From positions 22,438,488 to 22,502,487 of the forward strand of contig CM037474.1 of the NCBI GenBank assembly GCA_021014325.1: a stretch of DNA of 64,000 nt. Reading direction: 5' to 3'. This DNA is from Plazaster borealis (lineage: Eukaryota > Echinodermata > Asteroidea > Forcipulatida > Labidiasteridae). The notes under the pieces were generated by a model that was given only the letters and a program-made list of their open reading frames with translations, searched no databases and was not told the origin of the DNA. The translations under genes and the position numbers were made by a program. Below, one piece after another: positions 9,939 to 21,749 of the stretch (position 1 is its first letter; every line of letters starts with the position of its first letter).

Positions 9939-12900
9939 GTAAAATAAAACCTCTAAAGATAAATTGCTAAGGTATGAGTTAAACCCTACATAATTTTTTG
10001 TATTTGCATGGCCACAATCAGGCCTGAAACTTAACGAAAGCAATAGTGTGTTTCTGGTTTGATTGGCTGCATGTTGCGCCACATCACCTTGTAAACCATT
10101 AGGGAGGTTTAGCTGCACGTTACGCGAGCAAAAACGTGAACGTGAACGTCAGAAAATTGTGTCGTTTCTAGGTGACGTCACCACTTTGGGCTTATTTCAT
10201 GCTCACGTATGACGTCTGCACGTACGTATCTGACGTGAGAAATGGTAACTTCACGTATGCTTAAAATGTGACATTTTTTACGACAAAATTTTCTGGCGTT
10301 CACGTTCACGTTTTTGCTCGCGTAACGTGCAGCTAAACATCCCTAATATATGGTGCTATGTAAAGGAAAACAAGTTTCATATTTCAAAAATGTAGCTCTA
10401 CATACCTTGCAGGAAAAATACTGATGTGACGGATTTGAGCGCGATATACATGTAAGAAGCCACTATTATTATTTTAAAGCAGTGAAACAGACACCATTGA
10501 TACATTTTTCCATTAAAAATCACTCCAAATTCTTTTGTTTTGATAGTGAAATTTGTTTTGATGCCAAGTGGTCAGGTGACAACGATGGCCTGTGCTCTAA
10601 GTCAAACCATGCAGCAGCTTAGAGCTCACTTTGCTACGGAGTTGAGAATGCCGTCGGATCAGCTCGTCTTTATGTATGATGGTAAGAATGGACACGGGGG
10701 AAAAACTGAAATCTCTCTCGCATTTTCAAATCATTCAAAATCCAACAGCTGGTTTTGTTGTATCGAGTTGGACTTAGTGCTGTAGCAAGCCTGGAATTAC
10801 ACGGAGGCAATGGCCTCTGTTTGCCCTTGGTGCCCCTTTTCTTTCCCATAGACTTAGATTTTCCGATGGAAGTGCCCTTTGCAAAATGAAAATGGCCTTG
10901 CCCTCTCAAAGATGAAATTCCAGGCCTGCTGCAGAGCCAAACCAAAGTAGCCTCATGATTCAGTTTTACCCTACACAAATTTGAAACGTACATGATGGTT
11001 TACTCTTGATGCAATAACATCAAAGTGGCTTTACTTGTGGATGGGCTTACTAATTCTGTCGGTGTTCATTACTAAATTGAGGCTGGGATTGTTACCTCGT
11101 TCCCAGTGGCGTATGATCTCACTGTGCCATTTTTTCCCAGAATGCCCTGCTCGGTGATAACCCCTGGAAGTGTGACTTTGAAATATCAAAATATATTAAA
11201 TATTTGAATTAGTCTTGTTGTTGATCCATTCTATGTTAGAGCATCAAGTCATAGTTTGCTCTTGTGATACGTCTAACTGTATGCAGTTTAGGGTGGCCTT
11301 GTTAAAACATGATTTATTTGAAATGTATTGCGTCAAAATACTAGCATTTTAACATGCGAGTACTAAGCGCCCTACAAGCGCTTGAAAGCTTTTAACAAGC
11401 TTAAGTGCAGAGCAGTCACTTTTGGTGAGCCAATCAGCATTGTTTTTCAGTGCTTCCATTCAAGGGGTTAATGACGAAAAGTAGGCCTATCAATACGGCA
11501 CGCTGCCCATAGGTAGCAGGGCTGGCTGGGATTGTGATTGGTTTTGCACCATTCAGAACTCAGGTAAATTTATAATTCTGATTTTACAATTCACCAATGC
11601 CGTTCATTTTTGTCACCAGGTTCAAATGTCAAAGATGGATTGACCCTTCATGACCTCGGCGTTGGTCCTAACGGCGCAGTCCAGATGGAGATCTCCTCAG
11701 CTGATCCAGTGAATAATCCCCTGAAATCCCTTAAGCCTAAGCCATCATACATCATGCCTGACGTCATTACTGTTAAAGTACAGAGGGGTAAGTGGTAGAA
11801 GAATCATTCCTTCCCTTACAAGATTGGAACGCAAGTCATTTTTTTGACGATAAGCTGAAGACCCATCGATAGCATGTAATTTTGACCTTCTAGTTACCCC
11901 CTGCAGGAAACAACCCGTTATTTCAAGTGAGCTACATGTACAACCTTTTGACATTCTAAAAATATGCGTTTCACATAAACGCTAATTTAGGAGATACAAC
12001 CATATTGCACTGACACAACAATTTAACATGTTACACAAGTGACACTCGGGATAAATACGAGCTGAAACCGCACTCACAGTGACTCTGTTGTTTTATTCGA
12101 ATCTGTTCGGTGAAGACAACACAGATACCGGTTGTTACCGGTATTCGGCCCAAAACAGAATGATATCAAGTGCGCGAGAGCTGCCAGAGGGCGCTAGCCA
12201 TGCAATCTAAGAAATGAATGATTACATAGTTCAAAAAAAAAAGACGGGGTTCGCATCGCACCCGTGACACATACATGAGTATTACAATTTGAATTTCTTT
12301 GTTTTTTGGTCATTTATTTTTTTATATTTCTTTTTCTAAAATGTATGCACCCTGTTTGGTGAAATGTTAACTGATGAGTTCAAGTTAACATCTTTTAGTT
12401 TGCAATTTCAATATTCTTAAATTAATCATACACAATGATATCGCAAAGGTAGGCAGTAAATTTTCTCAAAGTAAATATTGTATAATGGTTGATCAGGAAA
12501 GAAAGAAAAAAAGTATTTAAAATATGTTGTGACTTTTTTCTCACAGATGGTGTTCAAGAGGACATAGTAGTAGAGATTGAACGTTCTATGCAACACAAAC
12601 CGTTCCTGGGTGGCTATCGTCACCGCAACACAGGACTGGAATTCTTTCACGCCTCGGCTCAGACCAGACCCAAGTCCCGCAAGGACAGTGGGATCGAGAA
12701 GAACTGCCGTGAGACGCAAACGGTCAAACAGAGGAACATCAGACAACAGAGCAAGATCAGCACCTCCACGCAGATGACGATGATCGGTTGCTACGTGTCC
12801 AACATGACCGATAAACTGATGGTACCTGGGAGGTATCAAACGGCCGAGGAGTACCATAACATCAGATTGAAGAAGGTAAAATTTTCGTCGTCAAACCCAA

Positions 12901-15900
12901 ATCTCGTCGGCTCAGTGCTATTCGGTCATCAATTGCAATTTCATATCCATAATAATCATAAAGTTGTTAAGTGAAAAATATGTATAAGTTTGAAAAAATA
13001 AAGCAAAATCCACAAGTAGATGTTTTTCTTAGAAACTGAATGTTTCTTTTTTGCCAACAATCACTTTGAAGACCACTCTTGATCAATAAACTCCATTTAC
13101 TAGGAACGCCAAAAATGCAAAACCGAACTGCACTAATGACCTTGTAGTCCTGAGCCGACGATCTGTTCCTTGGAAACATTGAGAGAAAAGAGGGATTCCA
13201 GAAACAAATTCCTGATGGAAAAAGAGGAAGGACAAAAATCGTTAATTTCAGGGTTTGATATTGTGACCCACCACCCCAAAACCAGGCTGAAGTCAAAATT
13301 TTTCATATGAGAGACTTTATACTGTTGGATTGCTAGCGTTTTAAGCTTTAATATGAGCTATAGTGGACTCAAATAGGTGGTATACTTTTGAAGTTACATC
13401 TTTTTGTAGTTGGGAAGTGTCAAGGGATGCTTTTGAGAAAATGAGCGCAGAAGTCGTTTATAATTAATTATCATACATATTGGGCCCCCAATTTACCTTA
13501 GCAACCACCTAATTTTAATTCATGAATGCAGACCCTTTTACCAACTTGAAATTTTAATTTCATGCCGATAATGACAGTTCAATCACTTTATTTAAGTTTG
13601 TTTTCTTTTTTTCTTTTTTTTTTCCTTTTTTTTTTAAATTGATGCTGTATCTCGAAATGGCATTTGCCGACTTCCGCCTGGTTTTGGCGTGGTGGGTCAC
13701 AATTGGTGAAATCTGTCTTTCCCATTAACTCGGCTTCGCCTCGTAAAATGGAATAGTTCAGATTTCACCTCGTGATAATATATTCTGCGACATTGCACTC
13801 ATAATATGTATCCAATATTTGTATAATATATGTATATATTGTATCCAGGTCATAATACTGCAGTCTTATTTCCGGCGGTGGCAAGCCAAGCGTCAGGTTG
13901 CGAAGCTACGGGTAGATCTCGCTCAACGTATGGAGTGGGAGAGGAAAGAAGCCATCCGCAAAGTGAAGGAGAAGGAAGATCGCATCCGAAGGGAGTTTGA
14001 GAAACGGATGAATCCGCGCACTAAGGAGGACTTTGATCTGCTGTATCATGCACTGGAAAGTAAGTACAGAGTATGGTTTCCACGTTGGTAATTGGAACCC
14101 ACTGTTTGTTTCAATCCTATACTGTTGTAGATATATACCATAAAACTAACCTGTGAAAATTTCATTTCAAAAGGTGGTAGCGTATTTGAGATATTGCCGG
14201 AAATTTGGAGCGGTTATGTCCACACAGGAAGAATAATCTGCAATTGGGATACATAATCTGAGAAACGTTACTGTCAGTGACGCTTCTCAGATTCAATTTT
14301 TGGGGGATAAAAAGTGATATCTTTTTCCATAACCCCAGTACTTCAAAGTGAAAAGTTTCTCAAAATGCATTATACTATCTAAAGCTGCTGTACTTCTTAC
14401 CAAGTATGTTTTTATTGCCATTAATTTCAGAGTCATTACCAATCGTATACAGACCCTTTAAAACACCTTCCCCCGAGGCCCACCTACCTGCAGGTGACCT
14501 CATTCCCTCCAATATCCTCTTCTCCTATGTCACTCCACACCAAATTGTTTGGACTTGGATAAGATTGAAATGCCTGACCCCAGTGATAAGCAACTTGTTA
14601 TTTGGGCCAACAGCCCTCAGTCCTTCTGATTCCTTCCTTTATCGACAAAGAGGAAATTGACCAAACTCACCTGACGTCGTCATCACAATAATCTTGATTG
14701 CGCCATTTCGGAAGTCAATGTCCCTGTGTGTTATAACAGAGTAGTGTGCATTTTAGGTGACACCCTTACCTGTCCGACTCCCGAATTGGTGGAGCGTGGC
14801 AGACATGCTGCATGTGACATGGGTGCAATAGAAGGATTTGGAAGGGTTCCGCCCGGTTCATAATTCCTGCGAATGCGAAGCAACGAACAATTCGCAACAG
14901 TTGAGCTGTGCTCAACTCCCGCAAAACTTTCGCAGCAAAAACAAAGCTATGACGTCACAGTTCGCTTCGCATTCGCAGGAAGTATGAACCGGGCTTCAGG
15001 GAGATAAAGCTGTTGTGTAAGTATGCTCTCATCCATAAAGTATACTTTTTTAAACCACTGGATTCATTTTACAATAAACAGAATGGCGCAAGGAGGAGCT
15101 GGACCAGATAAATGCTTCACTGAGCGGGCCGACACGAAAGGCTGCCCTCTGTCACCTACTAGACCAGGAGACTCAGCTGATCGCCTCCATCGGTCGCCAC
15201 AAACTGGAGGCAGACACTGAGAACAAACAGCGTGCTATACAGAGCTTCCTTGATAAGGTAAAGTGCATGCTCCACATCTCTGGGACAGCCTCCCAAATAA
15301 AAACCGTCGTGCTCAAAAAAAGCAATAACGATAAAACAGGCATTTATTATGCGCTTTTTAAAGGTAGGGTCATATTTGGTAAATACTCCATAAATTAATG
15401 TCCTCCATAACTTAGAAGCACTGCAGCTGTTGATAGTATCAACTATTTTGAGAAAGGATTCCCTTCAAAGTGATAATTTTTCACCCAAAAACATTTGAAC
15501 CTAAGGAGTGATTCATGCGTGACTCGTTTCTCAGATTTTAGAGAGTTGGTGTCCGTCCGCGAATGCTGCGACCAGAGATGCCGTTGGTACCCTCTGTTTT
15601 CTTGCTAAATGTGGATGGATCCGACGCTCTTGTGAAAATACCGAGACAGTTTTTTGCTGTTTTCTCAGCAAGTAGACACTGTATTCAGCTGAAACTTTCA
15701 CATGTGACTTTTATTGTATCTTTCTTTAAAATTGTGCCTGTGAGTCAGCATTACGTTGACAAAACCAATCACTCTACCTTTAAATTACAGAGAAAACAGG
15801 GTGTACAAAATATGAAATAAAACATCAGAGAACGTTAACAAAATTGTGGTTCCAGGGTAAAATACCTTCGGCATGAAAGTTACTTGAGTCCCCAAAACTA

Positions 15901-18900
15901 AAATTATCATTCAATTGATTTCAATAATTTATGAAATTGTTGATCACAACATTATTTACTCTTATTTTTATTTTCTTTGTAATGATAGGCTGCTGCCCCG
16001 AAAAAGTGGCGTGCGTTCGACGGCAAATTCACTGAAATGGACACTGCGTACACCATAAGGGCGCGTGAACTACGTGATATCTACAAAAGCCTCAACATGA
16101 AGTACTTGACACAAGATGAACGGTTGGATGTACTACTGACTCTCAAACACACAGTCAAGGTAAGAATACAACTCCGATGAAAATGTGACTGTACGATCCA
16201 TCTTGGAATGGAAAGTTAAAATATGCAGGGCGGGAGACCTTTTGGGAGACATTATAATAGTGTGCCAAATTGTAGGGGGGGGAGAGGGTTGTAGCCTCTC
16301 AAAGCAAGGAAATGCTAGAACATTCCCTTTTTTTTAACAGAGGAGTTTGACAGTGTCCAACGAGGAATACAAGCTGGAATTATCCCAAGGGTTTCAGGGA
16401 CCAATAGACTCAATTGGCTACCGGAGTCACGTCAGTTATAGTGGGTATAGACCCATTGCAAAAACGTGCGCGTGACCTCAGCGTATCTGTAGCGTTTTGC
16501 GTTATGGAAGGGGGACCTATTGATTTTTATAGACCCCGGAACGCGCCTCCGACAATGCGCGGCATTTTGGGTGTCAAAACTCTCTTTTGTGCATGTTTGT
16601 ATATGATTTTGACACCCAAAATGACACCCAGGATAGGCGCAGTGAGTACGCTGCGCGTTGTGCAGAAAAGCATGGCTTAAAAAAAAATTCCACAACTTTC
16701 TCCTTACTCACACAACGGATTAAGCCCAAATTTTCACGGGTTGTTATTTCATGTAATAGTAATAATAATAATAAGCAGTTCTTATAGATGGGTGTCTCAA
16801 AGCTCAGTATTTTCCGCATAGCACCATGTAATGGTTTACAAGGTGCTGTGCAGCCAACCAGGAACACCGAACCCTTTCTCTCTCTTGACGATAAGTGCTG
16901 GTTCTTTTACATTACACAACACACACGGGACCTACGGCTTAACATCCACACTCTGCTGATCAGAAACACCAGAGCTTGAGTTCGGTGTTCTTATCCGCTC
17001 GGCCACGACACGCCACGTTAATGGTTGATCACACAAAACATGAACACTGTCTGGGACTATATGGGCAGCTCTACCAATCCTGTATTGAACCTTTAATGAA
17101 AGGAATTATTATTATTATTGTTTTCTCAGGAGCATGACTGTAAGCTGACACAGGAGATAATTGAGCTGATAGACAGAGAGGCAGACCTCTTGATGAGAGG
17201 GGTGAAGGACACCAACCTGGAAGGGTTACGCAAACGCATTGCCACACTCTTCTTGCAGTACGTCAAGACGCCAACGTTCAATGCAGAGGCGGCTAGACTG
17301 CTGAAGGTAAAACCTTTGACAAAAGCTGGGATATTCCTCTGGGAGAAAAAAACAGCCTATGACAATTTTTGTTGTACAATTGTTTAAAGGGATTGTATAC
17401 GTTTGGTAATTAGAACCCACTGTTTGCTTCAATCCTACATAGATGTAGATATATACCATAAAACTAACATATGAAAAGTTCATTTCAAAAGGGAGCAGCG
17501 TTTTTGAGATATTGCCGAAAATCTGGAGCGGTTATGTCCACGCAGGAAGAATAACCTGCAATTGGAATACACAATCTGAGGAACTGATGCAGTAACGCTT
17601 TTCAGATTCAAATTTTTTGGGATAAAAAGTAATATCTTTTTCCATAACCGCAGTACTGAAAAGTTTAGTGAAAAGTTTCTCAAAATGCATTATATTATCC
17701 AAAGCTGCTGTACTTCAATTGCCATTAATTTTCAGAGTCATTCCCAAACGTATACACAGACCCTTTAAAGTTAGGGTTATAAATTGGTTTTTGTCGACGT
17801 AATGCTGATTTATAGGCAAAAATATAAAGAAAGATACAATAGTAGAAGTCACATGTGAAAGTTTCAGCTGAACACACTGTGTCTGCTTGTTGAGAAAACA
17901 GCAAAAAAACTGTCACAGTATTTTCATAAAAACGTCAAATCCATCTATGGTTAGCGATGTGACAGAAGGTACAAACCGCATCTCTGGCCACAGCATTCGT
18001 GAACAAACACCAATCCTCAGAAATCTGAAAGAATCGTTTCTCAAATTCAAATTTTTGGGGGTGAAAAATTATCCAAACCATATTACTTTGAAGGGAATCC
18101 TTTCTCAAAATAGTTTATATTGTCAACAGCTGCAGTGCTCACCAAATATGTCATAAATGTTTGGAATATTTACCAATCTATGACCTTATCTTTAAATTTA
18201 TGATTTTTTTTGCGTCGCTCTTGATACTGGATTTTAAATGCTGAAAATGATGATTTGTGTGAACAGTTAATATAAACAAACTTGGAAGTTATGTGTACTG
18301 AATAAACCAATTTTGCTGACAATGCGGTTTGCCAGATGCAACTTAAAAATGCCATGTCCAGTGCCTACTTGAATCATGCAAAGGTTACACATTATAACGT
18401 ACGATTCCCGAAATTATATTTGTATCAATCAGCATTCTCCCTTAACAGTGGTTCACTGGCCAAATGCTAGTTAAAACACATGAAGACCAGTCAGGATTTA
18501 ACCCCAGGGGGGTCCGGCTGGATAATTCAGTGTTGAAAACCATTCCTATTTTATTTGCCGACAGACCAGTGAAATGACAAGCTAACTGGTCCTGCTGGCC
18601 AGTCATTAAAAAAGTTAAGGACAAACCCTGTCAATCTAAAATCCTAAACAGTTTTGTCGCACAAGTTTTTGTATTTGAATTTTGACCACTTTGATTGTTA
18701 GGTTCCACAAGATCCTTCCACCCTGCGCAAGAACATTTACTTCTGCCCAAGCTGCAACAGCTACCTGCCCTCCACGGAGTTCCAGCTGGCGTCCAATTCA
18801 CGCATGGTTGGGCGGTGCCGCCACTGCCAGAAGCTGGACAACGACGCCCGGGCGCGCCAGGACTTCAGCCACTACCGCTACATGCTCAAGGCACTGCGCA

Positions 18901-20866
18901 AGTCGGAGGAAGCCATGAACGACGGATCACGTATTGCTTTCCTGTTGCAGGTATGGAGTTTGTCTCTTGTTAATAGAAATAATCGTAAAAACGAACTTCA
19001 AAAACACTGGTAACCAAGCCTCAAATGCCACTGGCATCCATTTTACATGATGCCTCACTGGCTTCTATAGACCTTTCCATTGTTGATAAACAAACCGCGC
19101 TGGTTGGCATGGACGGTTGTAATGTTATCAAAACATTTAATCGTGTAAACAGATGTTGTGTCCAAATTCAACATTTCTGCAAACTTTCAATTAACCAAAA
19201 ATATAAATCGCATGATTGGTTGCTTTGTTTCCAACAAATTCAACACTATTTTTGAATATTTGTGTAACATTATTACAAATCTTTTTTTGCTTTGCATTTA
19301 TGGCCTCCCATAGTTTTCCAACCTTAGATTGGCAAAAACTTGGGCTGTAACATTGCAATAGAAAGGTCTATTTTGCATGATGCCTCAAATGCCACCGGGT
19401 TCCATTTTTAATGTAACTAGTTGCATCAGGGATGAACATTATTTTGGTATCCACATTGGTATTGAGGGTCAAACAAAAATTTACATTTTTGTTTGTAAAT
19501 GTGAGTCTTATGGAGTTGACCCTTGTTCTGATTTTACAGGAGGGTGATCTGCGCTACCTGGTGGAAAACATCTGGGGCTCGCAGAGCGCCCTCAGTGCGT
19601 GGACCGACTTGTACGATCTGGTGCTAGTGCGTTGGGATAAAGACGAGGAGTGGTCGCCGTGGAATTGCATCCTGCTCACCAAGGATGAGACAACGACCCA
19701 CGTTCAAATTGAAGAGCTGGAAAAGGTGAGCATTTTTTTCTTAAAGGGTGTTCACCACATTGCTAAGATTGAAAATATGTACACAGATTTACCTCAATAA
19801 GTTACATTTTATATAGATGGTCATGGCGGTAAAGTTTGCTTGAAATATTTGTGTCTGAAATGTTGTTTTTCAAAAATGTGGTATGTACATTTTTGTATAG
19901 AGAATTTTTATTTGATTCCTGAATTCTGATGATATTCAATCAAAACGACATTGAATTTGACCTTTTGTCTGGCGCAGATATTTTCCCTTTGGAATGTACA
20001 AACCTTATTGTTTTTGTTGTCCGATGACGCCATGTTTGTTAAATTTCGCTCTGAAAGAGTATTGAATAAAGTTACATTTTACACCATTTTAACATGAGGA
20101 TAGAGACTTGTCATTTTCTCCACGCTTTCATGAGGTTTCTATCTATTGGGAAATGAGTGCAGCTCAAAACTGAGTTTGACCTTGGCGCCCCTGTTTAATA
20201 CTTCTATAAATGTTCCGGAAACGAGGAACTGCTGTGAAGTAAGATCAATCAGATAAAAGTTATTTCTCCAAGTAGCTGAGAGAAACACGAGCTGTGGTTT
20301 TGAGAGGCATAAAAACTAGCTAAGTTCAAAACAATTGTGCTTATCAAGGATAGGTTACCAGCCAAAAGACCATGACCCAATTTTATGGCTCTGCTTACCG
20401 TAAACAAAGAAGCAGGGAATTCCACACTTACATCAAGTGTCTTTCACAGGTTAGCGGGAATTTTTGCTGGTGCGCATGCGTACTCCACGTAACTAGGCAA
20501 CTTAGCGCAGAAATTTGGCGCTTGCCCTGTAAGTGAAGAATGGTGATCACAAGCGCATAATTCAACGGTAAGCTGAGCCATGAAAATGGGCCCTGGTCAT
20601 TTGTACCACTGACTGGTTTCCTTTTTTGCTGAGGAGAACTTTGAGCAGAATCCAAGTACAATGCGTTACCCCTTTCCCCTTTTTTTTCTCTTCATCTATA
20701 GGGTTATGGCCGGGTCTTCTGCCACAAAGTCAACACCAAGCACACCCTGGCACGGAACTACTTTTCTCGTCTTCCCGGCATGGCCGAACACATGAGAACA
20801 AGAGCCAACCAACCCAAGCCAGGCAATGGCATCATGACCCAAGCAGTAGCGCCTACCAGGGCATAG
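9110..20866 (+). CDS. IQUB: IQ motif and ubiquitin-like domain-containing protein (IQUB), complete, 11 coding exons
   Basis: IQUB is an axonemal protein; its algal orthologue FAP253 sits at the base of radial spoke 1, and loss in mammals affects sperm motility. Eleven exons give 2796 nt, 931 codons plus stop, with every phase closing: 9110-9938, 10547-10681, 11620-11787, 12547-12875, 13849-14059, 15082-15257, 15989-16159, 17130-17306, 18702-18950, 19540-19725, 20702-20866. Domains: acidic Glu/Pro/Thr-rich residues 1-276 with octapeptide repeats, ubiquitin-like about 277-385, IQ motif 491-502 ([12 protein letters not shown]), Arg/Glu coiled coil to about 620, conserved C-terminal half, and a Cys pair module at 747/750 and 771/774. 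Human IQUB is 791 aa; the excess is the acidic N-terminus. The mammalian landmarks [43 protein letters not shown] and [12 protein letters not shown] are all present. Introns carry many MITEs. Confidence 0.96.
9272..9415 (+). repeat. In-frame 24-bp minisatellite in IQUB exon 1
   Basis: Five clear copies plus one decayed copy of a 24-nt unit (gaggttgcacctccagctga + ggga) encode [12 protein letters not shown] octapeptides. The copies differ by single bases. This length-variable tract likely tolerates copy changes. Confidence 0.9.
10102..10343. mobile_element. MITE nested inside an older repeat, with TA target duplication
   Basis: A 242-bp element with roughly 60-bp inverted ends. The left end starts GGGAGGTTTAGCTGCACG and the right end finishes CGTGCAGCTAAACATCCC. 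It is flanked by TA on both sides. The surrounding repeat (10020-10101 plus 10344-10470) is uninterrupted in its relative at 22510-22700, which serves as an empty-site reference. Confidence 0.85.
10547..10681 (+). CDS. IQUB: IQUB coding exon 2 (ubiquitin-like domain, first half)
   Basis: 135 nt, phase 1 to 1. It encodes [20 protein letters not shown], then [22 protein letters not shown], the beta-alpha-beta part of the ubiquitin fold. Confidence 0.93.
11620..11787 (+). CDS. IQUB: IQUB coding exon 3 (ubiquitin-like domain, second half)
   Basis: 168 nt, phase 1 to 1. It encodes [20 protein letters not shown] and continues to [14 protein letters not shown]. The donor is AGGG|gtaagt. Confidence 0.93.
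12547..12875 (+). CDS. IQUB: IQUB coding exon 4
   Basis: 329 nt, phase 1 to 0. It includes [27 protein letters not shown] and [18 protein letters not shown], strongly conserved in vertebrate IQUB. Confidence 0.95.
13262..13701. mobile_element. MITE with ~32-bp imperfect terminal inverted repeats
   Basis: The left end TGTGACCCACCACCCCAAAA mirrors the right end TTTTGGCGTGGTGGGTCACA, continuing inward as accaggctgaagtc / gacttccgcctggt. About 440 bp, in IQUB intron 4, no ORF. Confidence 0.75.
13849..14059 (+). CDS. IQUB: IQUB coding exon 5 (IQ motif and coiled coil)
   Basis: 211 nt, phase 0 to 1. IQ motif [12 protein letters not shown], then a Lys/Arg/Glu-rich helix and [21 protein letters not shown] starts about 20 nt after its donor. 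Confidence 0.96.
14076..14463. mobile_element. MITE family A, copy 1 (TTTAAA-ended)
   Basis: Carries the family core 'ggtaattggaacccactgtt', 'caaaaggtggtagcg...gagatattgccg' and a right end cgtatacagaccctttaaa. The left terminus is degraded. About 385 bp. Confidence 0.8.
14851..14994. mobile_element. Short MITE with GCCCGGTTCATA ends
   Basis: A 144-bp element. Its ends GCCCGGTTCATAATTCCTGC and TATGAACCGGGC are inverted, and inner CCTGCGAATGCGAAG / CTTCGCATTCGCAGG extends the pairing to about 30 bp. It sits 87 nt before IQUB exon 6. Confidence 0.8.
15082..15257 (+). CDS. IQUB: IQUB coding exon 6
   Basis: 176 nt, phase 1 to 0. It encodes [20 protein letters not shown] through [16 protein letters not shown], colinear with human IQUB. 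Confidence 0.95.
15357..15784. mobile_element. MITE family B, copy 1 (TTTAAAGGTAGGG ends)
   Basis: The left TTTAAAGGTAGGGTCATA pairs with the right ACTCTACCTTTAAA (imperfect). About 428 bp in IQUB intron 6. Internal blocks 'gctgaaactttcacatgtga' and 'gcattacgttgac' recur in the copies at 17764 and 23030. Confidence 0.8.
15989..16159 (+). CDS. IQUB: IQUB coding exon 7
   Basis: 171 nt, phase 0 to 0. It encodes [20 protein letters not shown] and [18 protein letters not shown]. Confidence 0.96.
16446..16670. mobile_element. MITE copy, CTATAGACCC family (inverted, partial)
   Basis: Reverse-oriented relative of 1283-1586: 'tatagacccattgca' at the left and 'gagtacgctgcgcgttgtgca' near the right. 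The right terminus has lost its TIR. IQUB intron 7. Confidence 0.7.
16885..17020 (-). mobile_element. tRNA-derived SINE fragment
   Basis: The reverse strand reads GTGTCGTGGCCGAGCGGA, then ACTCAAGCTCTGGTGTTTCT, matching the tRNA-Leu-like SINE heads at 38538-38660 and 53690-53875. The B box is degraded here. Confidence 0.65.
17130..17306 (+). CDS. IQUB: IQUB coding exon 8
   Basis: 177 nt, phase 0 to 0. It encodes [20 protein letters not shown] and [19 protein letters not shown]. Confidence 0.96.
17383..17769. mobile_element. MITE family A, copy 2 (both ends intact)
   Basis: The left end TTTAAAGGGATTGTATACGT is inverted at the right as ACGTATACACAGACCCTTTAAA. It shares its right TTTAAA with the next element (17764). 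IQUB intron 8. Confidence 0.85.
17764..18196. mobile_element. MITE family B, copy 2 (inverted, abutting family A)
   Basis: TTTAAAGTTAGGGTTATA at the left and TATGACCTTATCTTTAAA at the right. The body is the reverse complement of 15357-15784 and shares TTTAAA (17764-17769) with the family A element. Confidence 0.8.
18702..18950 (+). CDS. IQUB: IQUB coding exon 9 (Cys-pair module)
   Basis: 249 nt, phase 0 to 0. [11 protein letters not shown] and [11 protein letters not shown] give CxxC pairs 24 residues apart (residues 747/750 and 771/774), a likely zinc-binding knuckle. It is unusually GC-rich compared with flanking introns. Confidence 0.96.
19066..19371. mobile_element. MITE with TAGACCTTTC ends
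   Basis: TATAGACCTTTCCATTG at the left and CAATAGAAAGGTCTA at the right. About 306 bp. Both flanks carry 'tgcctca.tg.cac..g..tccattttac', so the insertion sits between two copies of a short direct repeat. IQUB intron 9. Confidence 0.7.
19540..19725 (+). CDS. IQUB: IQUB coding exon 10
   Basis: 186 nt, phase 0 to 0. It encodes [16 protein letters not shown] and [24 protein letters not shown]-type repeat starts about 18 nt after the donor. Confidence 0.96.
19742..20215. mobile_element. Dispersed TTAAAGGGTG element
   Basis: Starts CTTAAAGGGTGTTCACCACA. Its blocks 'ggtcatggcgg', 'gatattcaatcaaaacg.c.ttgaatttgac' and 'ttacaccattttaacatgagg' recur at 23461-23600, 42138-42190 and 37900-38040. The right end is not resolved. 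IQUB intron 10. Confidence 0.6.
20702..20866 (+). CDS. IQUB: IQUB coding exon 11 (stop)
   Basis: 165 nt ending in TAG. It encodes [20 protein letters not shown] and a short divergent tail. No AATAAA signal is seen in the next few hundred bases. Confidence 0.95.
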   Translation, partial: GYGRVFCHKVNTKHTLARNYFSRLPGMAEHMRTRANQPKPGNGIMTQAVAPTRA

Positions 20867-21066
20867 AACGACCTTTATTGACCCCTTGCGCCATCGTCAC
20901 ATGCGACTACTGTCTGCCACGCTCGCCATTTTGGAAGTCAAATTGCACGTAAACAGTCGCGTCGCCTAAAATGCGCACTAGACTGTTATAACACACGGGG
21001 ACATTGACTCCCGAAATGGCGCAACAACCAAGATTATTGTGATGATGTCACATGAATTGAGTCAAT
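20867..21066. other. IQUB 3' flank / probable 3' UTR
   Basis: 20945-21050 is an inverted relative of 14670-14760 (actcccgaaatggcgca, caagattattgtgatgatg), so the 3' flank is partly repeat-derived. Confidence 0.4.
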
Positions 21067-21213
21067 AGACCTTATGCATTGACTTCGCCATGCCGCCATG
21101 TAAGAGGTAAAATGATGAAGTACGCAGGGCGTATAGGATGAGCCAATGTGCAACCTACTTTTGACCTCTAGCCGAGGGCGCCCTACTCAAATGACATCAT
21201 GTGCATAAGGTCT
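21067..21213. mobile_element. Short MITE with AGACCTTATGCA ends
   Basis: AGACCTTATGCATTGACTTC at the left and CATCATGTGCATAAGGTCT at the right. 147 bp, non-coding. Confidence 0.75.
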
Positions 21214-21370
21214 GTACAACATGTTGAATCATAAGAGATGTCAGCGTAATGTGATATTGTACACATTTGATAGATCTTACAAGCATGAACCCTGTCCATT
21301 CATAGACTATTCAAAACAAAAAAATTCAAGCGCAAGACCTTCCCAACCCCATTAGAAACGCAGAAACTGT

Positions 21371-21749
21371 TTTGTCCCTTCAATTGTTTTAATCCTATAT
21401 ATAAATGTAGATATACAATAAAACTAACCTGAGAAAATTTCATTTCAAAAGGTGGTCGCGTTTTTGAAATATCGCTGAAAATCCGGAGTGGTTATGTCCA
21501 CACAGGAAAAATAATCCGTAATTGGAATGCACAATCTGAGAAATGTTACTGACACTGACAGTACAGTAACGTTTCTCAGATTCAAATTTTAGGGGGTAAA
21601 AACTGATATCTTTTTCCATATCCAATACTTCAAAGTGAAATGATTCTCAAAATGTCTTATAATATTGAAAGCTGCTGTACTTCTAACCAAGTAGGTTTTT
21701 ATTGCCATTAATTTAAAGATTGATTTCCAATCGTGTACCTTTCCTTTAA
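21371..21749. mobile_element. MITE family A, copy 3
   Basis: Same core as 17383-17769 (gtagatatacaataaaacta, caaaaggtggtcgcgttttt). The right end is tcgtgtacctttcctttaa; the left terminus is degraded. Confidence 0.75.

Noticed and set aside
16414..16680. 88-aa ORF (and its minus-strand partners)
   Set aside because: Falls inside a MITE copy; the same sequence recurs at 1283 and 53344 with broken frames.
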